The translations under genes and the position numbers were made by a program. Positions 27,047 to 37,181 of a stretch of DNA of 64,000 bases are shown in pieces. Origin of the DNA: an uncultured Fodinibius sp. (GTDB lineage Bacteria > Bacteroidota > Rhodothermia > Balneolales > Balneolaceae); the NCBI GenBank assembly GCA_913056455.1, contig CAJXMJ010000001.1, forward strand, positions 620,001 to 684,000, given 5' to 3'. Numbering within the stretch: position 1 is the first letter of the stretch; each line of letters begins with the position of its first letter. Under the pieces are notes generated by a model. It worked only from the letters and a program-made list of their open reading frames with translations. It did not search any database and had not been told where the DNA came from.

Positions 27047-28195
27047 TTTATTTGCGGTGTGATGGACACAAGTAAACGTCACGTCATCAACTGGTTCTTC
27101 TTTTCCGATAAAGTTTTCGAGTGAAGATTGTATTTTGTGAATAATTGATTTGGAATGAAGTGATCCATACACACTCATGATACCATCGAGACGTTCATCC
27201 CCGTATTCTTCACCCCATTTATTTCTTGATTCGGTAAGCCCATCGGTATAAAAGAGGATACTGTCACCGTTCTTAAAGTGAAATTTCTTTTCCTGTAGAT
27301 AGTGTTCCATATTGGCCGATGTGGTCATGCCAAGGGCAAATCCATCAGAGCGTAAATCAAAAGTTGCATCCCGTTCATTGCTGAATAGGATAGGGGCATT
27401 ATGACCAGCACGAGCAAAGATAAAGTGGTCCTCTTCATTGGGGAAAAAAGCTGCGCAGGCGGTTACAAATGTTTTATCCTTGATATCTGACTTCACATAG
27501 TTATTAAGCTCGAGGAAAAGCTCCTTTGGGGAAGGTTGACTTTTTTCAATAATGAGATGTACCAAAGCTTGCATCCTTACCATATATAAAGCGGCAGAAA
27601 GTCCCTTGCCAGAAACATCAGCAATTACAATATAGGTTCCCTCATCAGTTTCAATGATATCTACATAATCACCGCCCACTTCTTTAGCTGTATTGGCGAA
27701 AGAGGCAATCTCCAAATTATTACGATAGTGCTCGGTATTGGGGAGTAAGCTAAGCTGAATTTCTCGCGCCAGATCTATTTCTCGTTTCACATCAGATTTT
27801 TCCAGCAGCTCAACGAGCAATAGCATTGACATGGAAATAAATGCAAAGGGCAGAAGTAGGTTATAGAAAAATACAAATCCTGTAATTTGCAGGAACCCAA
27901 ATAGATAATGAGATACAAATGAAATAACTGATAACCCAAATACCAATCGACGCGTGGGATTGAGCCGCTGTGTTAACGCCGAAAAAAGTCGCATAATTTT
28001 TAGATGTCCGGGAACAGAGTCCTCCTCAGCCTTATCAATGTCTTCACCGATAGCTTCGGAGTAGAGTTGCTTGAGGCGATCGGTATCCTTATAAAACTCC
28101 TTTCCCATACGTTCACGGGTCATGCCCGAAACGTATTCCTTATAAAAGGATTTCGTATTTTGGAATGCTGACTGTGCTTCGTTTTTTAATCCCAT
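27044..28195 (-). CDS. SpoIIE/RsbU-type PP2C phosphatase, membrane-anchored
   Basis: 383 residues. An N-terminal cytosolic part (1-80) leads into two membrane helices (about 84-102 and 105-128), then a short coiled linker (EIDLAREIQLSLLP, the typical lead-in) and the phosphatase domain. The metal-binding Asp residues are present: KEVGGDYVDII, DVSGKGLSAALYM, YTDGLTESRN and VDDVTF. Relatives dephosphorylate anti-sigma antagonists (STAS proteins) in partner-switching pathways. No anti-sigma kinase or STAS gene is beside it, so its partner is elsewhere. It is divergent from polA and convergent with tkt. Confidence 0.9.
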   Translation of the reverse strand: MGLKNEAQSAFQNTKSFYKEYVSGMTRERMGKEFYKDTDRLKQLYSEAIGEDIDKAEEDSVPGHLKIMRLFSALTQRLNPTRRLVFGLSVISFVSHYLFGFLQITGFVFFYNLLLPFAFISMSMLLLVELLEKSDVKREIDLAREIQLSLLPNTEHYRNNLEIASFANTAKEVGGDYVDIIETDEGTYIVIADVSGKGLSAALYMVRMQALVHLIIEKSQPSPKELFLELNNYVKSDIKDKTFVTACAAFFPNEEDHFIFARAGHNAPILFSNERDATFDLRSDGFALGMTTSANMEHYLQEKKFHFKNGDSILFYTDGLTESRNKWGEEYGDERLDGIMSVYGSLHSKSIIHKIQSSLENFIGKEEPVDDVTFTCVHHTANK

Positions 28196-28324
28196 GAAAG
28201 AGTTTGATCAATTATATGAATGAAGTTGTTATTCGAAAACGACACTAAAAAGTTTTACCTTTTACCGGATTATTTAACAACCGAATAGTAAGAATTTTAA
28301 TGTTCCAAGTTTAAGTAAAAAAGC

Positions 28325-31105
28325 ATGTCTAAAAGCCTCCTGTTTTTATTGGACGGTATGGCGCTGGCCTATCGTTCACATTTCGCCTTTATCAGCAGTA
28401 ATTTACAGAATTCTGAAGGCATTCCCACCGGCCCAATTTTGGGTTTTGCCAATACGCTGGAAAAACTTCTTGAGGAGCATGAACCTACCCACATTGCTGT
28501 TGCATGGGATACAAAGGCTCCCACGTTCAGGCATGAAATGGATGAGGACTATAAGGCAAATCGCCCGCCACAACCCGAGGAGTTAACGATCGGTATCCCC
28601 CTAATTAAAGAAATGATTGAGGGATATGGAATCAAAAATATTGAGCAGGATGGCTATGAGGCAGATGATATTATTGGGACCGTAGCAGATCGTGCGAATG
28701 CTGAAGATGTGGATGTTTTTTTGGTCACCCCCGACAAGGATTTTATGCAGTTGGTACACGATCATATTACCATGTATAAGCCCGATAACCAGAATGGGGG
28801 ATTCAATCTGATAGATCGCGAGGGCGTAAAAGATTACTTCGGTGTCTATCCCGAAGATGTGGTTGATGTGCTGGCTATTCTTGGAGATAAATCCGATAAC
28901 ATCCCGGGGGTAAAAGGAATTGGCAAAAAAGGAGCTCCCAAATTAATTAACAAATACGGATCGCTTGAAGCTGCTATTGAAGACGCGCCAAATATGAGTT
29001 CTAAGCGTCATCGCGAAGGGTTGCAGGAGTATGCCGAAGAAGCACTGCATGCGAAGGAAATGGTCAAAATTAAAACGGATGTACCTGACACCGTTGAGTG
29101 GGAAGATCTGGATTGGCAAGGAGCCAATAATGAAAAGTTGGGTGCTTTTTTTAAACGGATGGAGTTCCGTACGCTCACCAAAAAGTATCTGGGCGAAGAA
29201 ATAGTACGATCGGCAGATAAAAAATCAGACTCGGGAAATGAAAACCAAGGCGACCTTTTTCTGGCTGATGAGGAGATTGAGGAAGAATCACCCCTCGAGA
29301 GCTATGACGAGGATATTGTGACATATGAGTTGGTGGATTCAAAAGACAAGCTGGAAGAACTGGTGGAGAGACTTAGCCAAGAAAATGCTTTCTGTTTTGA
29401 CACCGAGACCGATGGCGTTGATCCGATGGAAAACACCCTGGTTGGAGTTGCTATTTCTGCTACACCCGGAGTGGCCTATTATATTCCTTTGAATGGAGAA
29501 AAGGGATTTGATGAACAAGTGGCGATGGAGATTATGAGTCCTCTCTTTACAAATCCGACAACAAAAAAAATTGCCCATAATTATAAGTTCGACTACATGA
29601 TGCTGCATCGGGCCGGTTTAGAGGTTCAGGGCGAAGTATTTGATACGATGATTGCAGCCTATCTGCTTGATGCAGATCAAAAATTAAAGATGGATACGCT
29701 GGCGGAGGAATACCTTAATTATGAGCCGATTCCTATTACGGATCTTATTGGGAGCGGACGCAAACAAAAGTCAATGGATGAGTTTGATCCGGAAGATATT
29801 CGCGTTTATGCCTGTGAGGATGCTGATATAACTTTGCGGTTATATGAAGTACTAAATGATAAGTTAGCTGAGGATGACCTTGCTGAGATTGCTGATCAGC
29901 TGGAGTTCCCGCTCATCGAAGTGCTGGCTAAGATGGAAATGAACGGTATTTTGCTGGATAAGGAAATGCTTAAGGAGTTATCAACTTCGTTGCGCGATGA
30001 TTTGCTGGAGCTTGAGCAAAAAATATATGATAAAGCAGGTACTGAGTTTAATATCAATTCCCCGAAGCAATTGGGAGAAGTCTTATTTGACAAAATGGGC
30101 TTACCGGCTGGCAAAAAGACTAAGACCGGGCAGTATTCGACGGCAGAGTCAGTACTTAAGAAATTAGCGAAAGATTATGAGATGCCGGACCTTATTTTAG
30201 AATACCGGGCGCTCAGCAAGTTGAAATCAACATATGTGGATGCTCTGCCAAAGTTGATCAATGAAGAGACCGGTCGCATACATACTGATTTCAATCAGCA
30301 TATTGCGGCAACAGGGCGGCTTTCATCATCGAATCCCAACTTGCAAAATATCCCCATTCGCACCAAACGGGGGCGTGAAATTCGAAAAGCATTTATAGCG
30401 GATGACGGCTTCGAGCTGCTATCAGCCGATTATTCCCAGGTTGAACTTCGCGTAATTGCTTCGATGTCTGGGGATGAAAATATGATTCAGGCGTTTAAAA
30501 ATGATGAGGATATTCACTCCAGAACGGCTAAAGAGATTTTTGAGTTGGAATCCCTTGATGATGTTACCTCTGATCACCGTCGAAAAGCCAAAGAGGTAAA
30601 TTTCGGTATTCCTTACGGGGTAAGTGCTTATGGATTAGCCAGTCGCCTGGGAATCAGTAATAATGAAGGGAAAGAAATGATTGATCAGTATTTTGAGCGA
30701 TTCCCGGGAATTTTAGAATACATCAACGAAACCAAAGCTTTTGCCAAAGAGCATGGATACGTAAAAACGCTAATGGGCCGTCGTAGATATATTTCTGACA
30801 TCAATGCGAGTAACTGGAATCGGCGATCATTTGCAGAGCGCACGGCTATAAATATGCCTATACAGGGTACGGCTGCTGATATTATCAAGCAGGCAATGAT
30901 TGATATTCAGGAGTACCTGGAACAGAATGAATTTCAAACCCGGATGTTAGTACAGGTTCATGACGAACTTATTTTTGAAGTGCCGGAAGGAGAAAAAGAA
31001 TCCGTTCCCCAAAAACTGAAAGAGCTGATGGAGTCTGCTTACGAGTTAGCATGTCCTCTAAAAGTAGATATGGGACTTGCTAAAAATTGGCTTAAAGCAC
31101 ACTAA
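28325..31105 (+). CDS. polA: DNA polymerase I
   Basis: 926 residues with all three domains. The 5'-3' exonuclease (1-~290) shows LLDGMALAYRSHFA, GYEADDIIGT and GDKSDNIPGVKGIGKKGA. The 3'-5' exonuclease (~330-520) keeps its metal residues: FCFDTETDG (DxE), NYKFDYMML and YACEDADITLR (YxxxD), so proofreading should be active, unlike in many Gram-positive enzymes. Polymerase motifs A (DYSQVELRVIASMSGD), B (RRKAKEVNFGIPYG) and C (VHDELIFEVP) are intact. It fills gaps in repair and replaces primers. The final stop overlaps the stop of the convergent DUF2914 gene by four bases. Confidence 0.97.
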   Translation: MSKSLLFLLDGMALAYRSHFAFISSNLQNSEGIPTGPILGFANTLEKLLEEHEPTHIAVAWDTKAPTFRHEMDEDYKANRPPQPEELTIGIPLIKEMIEGYGIKNIEQDGYEADDIIGTVADRANAEDVDVFLVTPDKDFMQLVHDHITMYKPDNQNGGFNLIDREGVKDYFGVYPEDVVDVLAILGDKSDNIPGVKGIGKKGAPKLINKYGSLEAAIEDAPNMSSKRHREGLQEYAEEALHAKEMVKIKTDVPDTVEWEDLDWQGANNEKLGAFFKRMEFRTLTKKYLGEEIVRSADKKSDSGNENQGDLFLADEEIEEESPLESYDEDIVTYELVDSKDKLEELVERLSQENAFCFDTETDGVDPMENTLVGVAISATPGVAYYIPLNGEKGFDEQVAMEIMSPLFTNPTTKKIAHNYKFDYMMLHRAGLEVQGEVFDTMIAAYLLDADQKLKMDTLAEEYLNYEPIPITDLIGSGRKQKSMDEFDPEDIRVYACEDADITLRLYEVLNDKLAEDDLAEIADQLEFPLIEVLAKMEMNGILLDKEMLKELSTSLRDDLLELEQKIYDKAGTEFNINSPKQLGEVLFDKMGLPAGKKTKTGQYSTAESVLKKLAKDYEMPDLILEYRALSKLKSTYVDALPKLINEETGRIHTDFNQHIAATGRLSSSNPNLQNIPIRTKRGREIRKAFIADDGFELLSADYSQVELRVIASMSGDENMIQAFKNDEDIHSRTAKEIFELESLDDVTSDHRRKAKEVNFGIPYGVSAYGLASRLGISNNEGKEMIDQYFERFPGILEYINETKAFAKEHGYVKTLMGRRRYISDINASNWNRRSFAERTAINMPIQGTAADIIKQAMIDIQEYLEQNEFQTRMLVQVHDELIFEVPEGEKESVPQKLKELMESAYELACPLKVDMGLAKNWLKAH

Positions 31106-31494
31106 TTTTCTGTAATCACAAAGTTTTTGGTAGCAAGCACATTGCCATTTGGTCCGGTAACCATTACCCTCCAAGAACCGGTCCAGCTCTTAAGTATTTT
31201 TTTGGAGCTCCATGTCCGCCAGTTATTGGCGGCTATCGTTAAATTGACCTGTGCTTTCTCTTCATCTTCATGATACCATTCATGTGTTATTTGGGTAGTA
31301 TCCGATGTGCCTTCAACCTGAGTGAAACAATAAATCGTGCCTACATCAGCAGTAAAGACTGTATCAATACCGGTGGGCTTTCGATCTTCTATAGCTGTGG
31401 CAAAGTCAAATTGTTCAATGTTTATTTCTTGAGCTTGAGTGGTTCCTGCCAATGAAATGAGTAAAAAGAGTAGTACGAATATTTGCGTTTTCAT
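31102..31494 (-). CDS. Exported DUF2914 domain protein
   Basis: 130 residues. A signal peptide (about 3-20, ending TTQAQE) is followed by one DUF2914 domain: a beta-rich stretch with GTIYCFTQVEG, ITHEWYHEDEE, NNWRTWSSKKIL and TGSWRVMVTGPNG, the pattern of Trp/His-rich strands that defines the family. Found as the whole protein or at the end of larger ones, of unknown function. Probably periplasmic. It is monocistronic and its stop overlaps the polA stop. Confidence 0.82.
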   Translation of the reverse strand: MKTQIFVLLFLLISLAGTTQAQEINIEQFDFATAIEDRKPTGIDTVFTADVGTIYCFTQVEGTSDTTQITHEWYHEDEEKAQVNLTIAANNWRTWSSKKILKSWTGSWRVMVTGPNGNVLATKNFVITEN

Positions 31495-31564
31495 AACGTT
31501 ATCTCCCTAATTTTCTTAAAAGACTAAAGAAATATTACCACAATTATTCTAAACACCAACTATT

Positions 31565-32188
31565 TTATTCTTTTAGTTTGAAACGGGGTAGGTGCAGATC
31601 CCATTGGATAGCTGCGAGACGCAAACCTATGACGACAAACATACCCAGAATAATATTAACCGTGGGTTCCAAAGTTCCCAGCTGTAAGAGTAGGTAGACC
31701 GTTGCACCGGCTAATGCCGCCGTAGCATAAATATCACGACGCATAATAAGGGGGATTTCGTTGCTTAAAACATCGCGAATTAACCCTCCTACGGTACCGG
31801 TTATAGCTGCCATTATAACAATAATAACACTATTTGATACGACTTCTTGTGTGATTTGAGCACCCAATACGGTAAATACCGCCAATCCCAAAGCATCAGC
31901 GATGAGCAGGGCTTTTTCGGGTGGTTCATTATATTGGGTATACCAGATCGTAAAGAGGGAGGCAATAATGATAACCAGAAGATAAATGGGATCAGCAATC
32001 CAAAAAATCGGATGACGATCTAAAAGTAGGTCTCGCGTTGTTCCACCACCTACGGCTGTGACGACAGCAATAATGACCACTCCAAGCAGATCAAGACTTT
32101 TACGTCCGGCAGCAAGGGCTCCGGATATTGCAAAAACAGCGACTCCAAATAGATCGAGAATGTAGAGTATATCGATCGGTACTGACAT
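31565..32188 (-). CDS. TRIC/UPF0126 family membrane channel or transporter
   Basis: 207 residues with seven predicted membrane helices in two repeated halves. The family glycine motifs are visible: DLFGVAVFAISGALAAGRKSLDLLG, of which VFAISGALAAGRKSLD is typical, and GGGTTRDLL in the first half, repeated as GLAVFTVLGA and VGGLIRDVLSNEIP in the second. Prokaryotic TRIC proteins conduct cations; some UPF0126 members have been linked to glycine uptake. Which applies here is open. It is preceded by a terminator that ends the outer-membrane gene upstream. Confidence 0.9.
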   Translation of the reverse strand: MSVPIDILYILDLFGVAVFAISGALAAGRKSLDLLGVVIIAVVTAVGGGTTRDLLLDRHPIFWIADPIYLLVIIIASLFTIWYTQYNEPPEKALLIADALGLAVFTVLGAQITQEVVSNSVIIVIMAAITGTVGGLIRDVLSNEIPLIMRRDIYATAALAGATVYLLLQLGTLEPTVNIILGMFVVIGLRLAAIQWDLHLPRFKLKE

Positions 32189-32213
32189 TTTTATGACGTT
32201 CTGAACTTAAATA

Positions 32214-32244
32214 AAAAAGGGAGTTCGGGTGAACTCCCTTTTGC
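32214..32244 (-). terminator. Terminator after the DUF6588-like gene
   Basis: Read leftward, AAAAGGGAGTTC and GAACTCCCTTTT pair over twelve bases around a four-base loop, followed by T. It lies between the outer-membrane gene and TRIC. Confidence 0.88.
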
Positions 32245-32266
32245 TATAAGATTTTGAGCTCGGGAT

Positions 32267-33379
32267 TTATCTAAAGCTAATTCCAACGCCCAGGTTGTAA
32301 CTCGAATAATTCGAGAGGGTATAAGAGCCTGAAATATGGAAAACCGTGAACTTCAGCCTAAATCCGGCAAGTGCTCGTAACCCATTATCACCGTCAATTG
32401 ATACGTCGATGGGTTCGTCTACAGCATCAACAATTAAAGGCTCATTGTTTTGAGGGTCGTTTTGAAAAGCTTCATTAGGCACTACTGTAGGATATGATCC
32501 CGGAGTGGTAATGCTGAACGTGGAGGCCTCGTAACCAACTCCGGCATATACCGAAACAACGGGTAAACTTTTACCAACCAAGGCGTTAATGGTCCATGAA
32601 TCAGTATTCATTTCAACAGTTTGACCTTCCCATTGAGAAGCGTTGTAAGGATTCTCTGTATTATTTGGATCCTGTATAACATCATCGGCAGCTAAATCTA
32701 AATCTGATCCAACTTCCATATTGGTATAGCCAAACATTACGGATAGGTTCACCGGAAGCATCTTGCCACCGGGTAACCACTGATTGATACCGTGTTTAGC
32801 ACCTACACCAAACAGGTTGAAATTACCAAAGTCTCCAATCTCGGTTTTTGGAGTATATCGAAGCATCAGTTCCGTATCTTTGATAATGCCAACCCCTGCT
32901 TTTATCATGGGAGCGGGAACATAGCTAAATCCCGATCCCTCAGGCATATTAAATTCTAAAAGTTTTTGGCGGCTACCATTTATTTCTTCATATGCAGCGA
33001 GCAGCGACCCCGTATCTTCGGCACCGTTAATGGTTGGAGAAATTGGATTATTGCCTTCTAACTCCAACTTCTGAAGTCCAAGTTCATTAACATTAAATGA
33101 TTTGGCCGCATCGGGCACAATGGCCAAACCGGCACTGACTGTTACATCAAAACCAAACTTGCCGTGGGGTTTAGCTGTATTAGTCCACCCGGTATTGAGG
33201 GAAGCACCAAATCCTGATCCAAAAGGTTCAAGGTAAGCACGAGCGAGTGTGTTGGCGTCTTCTCGTCCTGACTGTAAAATGTCGCCTATATCACCTACTT
33301 GGGCTTGTGCTGGGGTTGAGATAAAAGCGAGAAGCCCGCTTAAGAAGAGAATTGTGAGTAATCGGTATCTTAATTTCAT
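32267..33379 (-). CDS. DUF6588-like outer-membrane beta-barrel protein
   Basis: 370 residues from the ATG at 33379, which begins a clean signal peptide (RYRLLTILFLSGLLAFIS, cleavage near PAQAQ); a start 33 bases further up is open but adds a charged stretch. After cleavage comes DANTLARAYLEPFGSGFGASLNTGW, typical of DUF6588 proteins (key part YLEPFGSGFGASLNTGW). The remaining sequence alternates short polar and aromatic strands and ends in YNLGVGISFR, a C-terminal aromatic of barrel proteins. Function unknown. It starts 81 bases after the rsgA stop; the two may share a transcript. A terminator follows it. Confidence 0.8.
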   Translation of the reverse strand: MKLRYRLLTILFLSGLLAFISTPAQAQVGDIGDILQSGREDANTLARAYLEPFGSGFGASLNTGWTNTAKPHGKFGFDVTVSAGLAIVPDAAKSFNVNELGLQKLELEGNNPISPTINGAEDTGSLLAAYEEINGSRQKLLEFNMPEGSGFSYVPAPMIKAGVGIIKDTELMLRYTPKTEIGDFGNFNLFGVGAKHGINQWLPGGKMLPVNLSVMFGYTNMEVGSDLDLAADDVIQDPNNTENPYNASQWEGQTVEMNTDSWTINALVGKSLPVVSVYAGVGYEASTFSITTPGSYPTVVPNEAFQNDPQNNEPLIVDAVDEPIDVSIDGDNGLRALAGFRLKFTVFHISGSYTLSNYSSYNLGVGISFR

Positions 33380-33460
33380 ATCCCTGATATTTAATTTCGA
33401 TTTTTTAACCATCCGTATACTACTGCAATACTAAAGAATTTGAAGATAACTCTCTAATTA

Positions 33461-34390
33461 TTAATCCTCTTGTAGTGATTCGAGGATATTGAGGTAGGAA
33501 TCGTATCTGTCAGCATCGATTTGTCCCTCTTTGAAGGCCTCAATGACTCCGCAGCCCGGTTCGTGAGCGTGGGTGCAGTTGTTAAACTTGCAGTTGCGGC
33601 GCGGCTCTAACATTTCCGGAAAGAAAAGTGAGAGTTCCCACGGTTCGATATTCACCAAGCCAAACTCCTTGATCCCGGGGGTATCCACAATATATCCCCC
33701 AATTTGCAAAGGCAGGAGTTTTGCAAACGTAGTAGTGTGTTTCCCTTTTTCGTTGAAAGTAGAGATATCACCCACTTTACGATCGATATTGGGATCTATG
33801 CTGTTCAATAAACTTGTTTTACCCACGCCAGAGGGACCGATAAATACGGAAGTATCATCTTGAAGCTGTTCTTTAAGACGGTTAAGAGATTCCTTGTTGT
33901 TAATGCTGGTTTTGAGCACGGGATAGCCCAATGAATCATACAGATCGGCAATGGAGTCTATATAAGCTTGAGCATTATCACCAGCCAAATCCATTTTATT
34001 TATGATGATTGAAGCTGGGATTTGATAGGCCTCACAAGTAACCAAAAAGCGATCAAAAAAACCCTGTTTCATGCGCGGCATTTTAACGGATTGTACTACA
34101 TAGGCCCGATCGATATTGGCTGCCAGTATCTGGTGGTCTTCCTGATGATGGGTAGATTGACGGATTATGTAATTTGCGCGGTCTTTTATTTTTTCGATAC
34201 TCCCCGAACCGTCATCATTAATTTCAAACTCAACATAGTCGCCAACAGCGATGGGATTGGTTAATGCGTGATCTTTAAGACGAAAACGACCGGGAAGCCG
34301 ACAGTTTATCGTCTGCATGCCACTGTCCTCATCGTAAGCAACTTTATACCATCGTCCGGTAGACTCTACAATACGTCCTTCTTTGGGCAA
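33461..34390 (-). CDS. rsgA: Ribosome small subunit-dependent GTPase RsgA
   Basis: 309 residues. An OB-fold domain (about 1-70) is followed by a circularly permuted GTPase: NKMD (G4) comes before GPSGVGKTSLLN (G1) and DTPGIKEFGL (G3). The zinc-finger tail reads CKFNNCTHAHEPGCGV, a CxxxxC-H-C arrangement. It checks late 30S maturation and releases factors on GTP hydrolysis. The start ATG at 34390 is followed by PKEGRIVESTGRWYKV, as in the family. It lies between the outer-membrane gene and the lon terminator. Confidence 0.95.
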   Translation of the reverse strand: MPKEGRIVESTGRWYKVAYDEDSGMQTINCRLPGRFRLKDHALTNPIAVGDYVEFEINDDGSGSIEKIKDRANYIIRQSTHHQEDHQILAANIDRAYVVQSVKMPRMKQGFFDRFLVTCEAYQIPASIIINKMDLAGDNAQAYIDSIADLYDSLGYPVLKTSINNKESLNRLKEQLQDDTSVFIGPSGVGKTSLLNSIDPNIDRKVGDISTFNEKGKHTTTFAKLLPLQIGGYIVDTPGIKEFGLVNIEPWELSLFFPEMLEPRRNCKFNNCTHAHEPGCGVIEAFKEGQIDADRYDSYLNILESLQED

Positions 34391-34430
34391 GTTTTACTTC
34401 TTTATTTTGAAATTAATGCATCACTAAAAT

Positions 34431-34466
34431 AAAAAAGTCGCCCCGATAAATCGAGACGACTTTTTT
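34431..34466 (-). terminator. Terminator after lon
   Basis: AAAAAAGTCG (34431-34440) pairs with CGACTTTTTT (34457-34466) over ten bases. The leftward copy ends in six T; the A-run makes it work in both directions. Confidence 0.85.
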
Positions 34467-34483
34467 GTTGATAATGTTAGTTC

Positions 34484-37018
34484 TTACTCCATTACAATTG
34501 TTTCTTCGGTGGAGTCGGTAGATTCAGAATTCTTACCCGTTTTTCTTTTGTAGGATTGGCTTACTTTGAAACGTTTTTGAGGATCTTGTACTACTTCATC
34601 CTCAAGCACGATATCAAGCAGGGGATCCATACGTTCGAGATACTCTACCTTAAGATCGCCGAGCACATCTTCTTCAATTTCAGCGACATCTTTTTCATTC
34701 TTTTGCGGTAACAAGACTTTTTCGATACCAGCACGCTTGGCGGCCAGTACTTTTTCCTTAATGCCACCTACAGGCAGAACAAGTCCGCGCAATGTAATTT
34801 CGCCCGTCATAGCAAGTGTTCCTTTCACTTTGCGCTGGGTAAAGATAGATGCTACAGCTGAGAATATGGAAATACCCGCTGAAGGTCCGTCTTTGGGTAC
34901 AGCTCCTTTGGGAACGTGAATATGCAGATCCCAATATTTGAATGCTTCTTCAGGGATATTCAATTTGTCTGAGTGTGCTCTCAAGTAGGACATCGCCAGC
35001 ATGGCCGACTCTTTCATCACATCGCCCAACTGTCCGGTGATATGGAGCTTACCGGTTCCTTTTGATACACTTGCCTCGATAAATAGAATATCTCCGCCGT
35101 AAGGGGTCCAGGCTAAGCCAGTGGCAACGCCCGGAACTTTAGTGCGTTCAGCAACTTCAGAGAAGTACTTGCGCTTACCAAGATATTCCTGGAGATCATC
35201 CGGTTCAACAACGTGTTCTCCTTCATCGCCTTTGGCAATTTTTGCGGCAACACCGCGGCATACCGATCCAATCTCTCGTTCCAAGGATCTTACGCCTGAT
35301 TCCCGGGTATACTTTTCAATAATTTGTCTAACGGTTTCATCTTTGATTTCTATCTGATCTTCTGTCAACCCATTTTCTTTAATCTGCTTAGGCATCAGAT
35401 GCTCTTTGGCAATCTGTGTTTTTTCCTGCAAGGTATACCCACTGATGTTGATGATCTCCATACGATCGCGCAGCGGAGCCGGAATAGTATCCAGCGAGTT
35501 GGCCGTTGCAATAAACAGGACATTTGACAGGTCATATTCGAGCTCAAGGTAATTATCCGCAAAGCTGTCGTTCTGCTCAGGATCAAGGACCTCAAGCAGG
35601 GCAGAGGTGGGATCACCTCTATAATCAGATCCAACTTTGTCAATTTCATCAAGCATCATAACCGGATTGCTGGTACCGGCTTTCTTCATGGCACGAAGAA
35701 TACGTCCCGGAAGTGCCCCGATGTATGTGCGCCGATGCCCTCGAATCTCAGCCTCGTCGTGAATTCCGCCTAAGCTGAAACGCTCAAATTTGCGGTTTAA
35801 AGCACGCGCAATGGATTTGCCGAGCGATGTTTTACCAACTCCGGGAGGGCCGTAGAAACATAAGATAGGAGCTTTCATATCCTTCTTAAGCTTAAGAACA
35901 GCCAAGTATTCGATAATACGTTTCTTAACCTTGTCTAATCCATAATGATCGTCGTCCAATACATCTTGGGCATTTTCCAAGTCCAGGTTGTCATCAGAAT
36001 ATTTTTCCCAGGGAAGATCTAAAATCCACTCAATATAATTGTGGATGACTCCATGGTTGGGAGAGGAATTGGGCGTGCGCTCGAGGCGCTTAAGTTCCTT
36101 TTCAACGGTTTCTTGTGCTTCTTCTGGTAGATTCTTTTCCTTGGCGCGCTTACGCAGAGATGCAATTTCTTGCTGTTCTCCATCTTCCCCCAAGGCTTCC
36201 TGGATTGCTTTCATCTGCTGACGGAGATAAAAATCTCGCTGTTGCTCGTCAATATCCGATTTAACTTTTGTTCGGATCTCCTCACTTAAATTCAGAACCT
36301 GGAGCTCTTTGTTAAGAAACTCCATGACACGTTCCATCCGCTCGGAAAACTTGCGGATCTCGAGTACTTCCTGTTTGTCTGATGTGGAAACGTTAAGGTT
36401 CGACGAAATAAAGTTCAACAGAAAGTTGGGACTGTTGATATTATTTATGGCAACAGATGCCTCTGATGGAATATTAGGGGAGAGGTTTACAATTTTTTGA
36501 GCAGTCTCTTTAACCGACCGGATAGAGGCATCGAGCTCTACGCCTTCAATATCCATCTCCTGGCGATAGGGTTCAACCGAAGCCCTGAAATAGGGATCTT
36601 TCTGTAAAAATTCTTCAACTTTAAAAGTTGTCTTACCCTGAATGACGATACTTTTGCTGCCATCCGGCATCTTAATCAATTTAAGAATTTGGGCAACGGT
36701 ACCAACCTCATAAAGGTCCTTACCATCGGGATCTTCATCTTCCTCATCTTTTTGGCTGACTACACCGATGGTTTTATCAGATTCATATGCTTCTTTCACC
36801 AATTTAAGAGAGCGATCCCGGCCCACGGTAATGGGGACTACAACACCGGGAAACAGAACGGTGTTTTTTAGTGGTAAAATAGGAAGCTCTTCAGGTACCT
36901 CTGACTGTGTTAATTCCTTTTCTTCCTCTTCGGACATCAGGGGAATAGCCTGTTCAAAATCATCAAATTGATCCTGAATATCTTCAAAATTGGCCATATT
37001 ATCGAAGATGTTATTCAT
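34484..37018 (-). CDS. lon: ATP-dependent protease Lon
   Basis: 844 residues. The substrate-binding N domain begins at LPILPLKNTVLFPG (about 44), a long coiled region follows (about 200-330), then the AAA domain with GPPGVGKT and MLDEID, and the Ser-Lys protease domain with the catalytic Ser in PKDGPSAG and the Lys in VLAAKRAGI. The last forty residues are a polar tail (TGKNSESTDSTEET). It degrades damaged and short-lived regulatory proteins. A well-spaced promoter lies upstream in the gap, and a two-way terminator follows. Confidence 0.97.
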   Translation of the reverse strand: MNNIFDNMANFEDIQDQFDDFEQAIPLMSEEEEKELTQSEVPEELPILPLKNTVLFPGVVVPITVGRDRSLKLVKEAYESDKTIGVVSQKDEEDEDPDGKDLYEVGTVAQILKLIKMPDGSKSIVIQGKTTFKVEEFLQKDPYFRASVEPYRQEMDIEGVELDASIRSVKETAQKIVNLSPNIPSEASVAINNINSPNFLLNFISSNLNVSTSDKQEVLEIRKFSERMERVMEFLNKELQVLNLSEEIRTKVKSDIDEQQRDFYLRQQMKAIQEALGEDGEQQEIASLRKRAKEKNLPEEAQETVEKELKRLERTPNSSPNHGVIHNYIEWILDLPWEKYSDDNLDLENAQDVLDDDHYGLDKVKKRIIEYLAVLKLKKDMKAPILCFYGPPGVGKTSLGKSIARALNRKFERFSLGGIHDEAEIRGHRRTYIGALPGRILRAMKKAGTSNPVMMLDEIDKVGSDYRGDPTSALLEVLDPEQNDSFADNYLELEYDLSNVLFIATANSLDTIPAPLRDRMEIINISGYTLQEKTQIAKEHLMPKQIKENGLTEDQIEIKDETVRQIIEKYTRESGVRSLEREIGSVCRGVAAKIAKGDEGEHVVEPDDLQEYLGKRKYFSEVAERTKVPGVATGLAWTPYGGDILFIEASVSKGTGKLHITGQLGDVMKESAMLAMSYLRAHSDKLNIPEEAFKYWDLHIHVPKGAVPKDGPSAGISIFSAVASIFTQRKVKGTLAMTGEITLRGLVLPVGGIKEKVLAAKRAGIEKVLLPQKNEKDVAEIEEDVLGDLKVEYLERMDPLLDIVLEDEVVQDPQKRFKVSQSYKRKTGKNSESTDSTEETIVME

Positions 37019-37091
37019 ATATGCGGTTATTTAAATCTATATTTTTTTCGTGTTGTATTACATTTATGCAAATAAAGAGCCAACCTTATTC

Positions 37092-37123
37092 AAACTACCA
37101 ATTAGTCATATTTACTGGCAAAA
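37092..37123 (-). promoter_or_regulatory. Promoter of lon
   Basis: Read leftward, TTTTG, 21 bases, then TAGTTTG, one base short of TAnnTTTG. Placement is 74 bases before the lon ATG. Confidence 0.4.
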
Positions 37124-37181
37124 TAGCAACATGAACCTTTAATTGAGAACAACCTTGACAGCTTGACAGAAATACTCTCAA

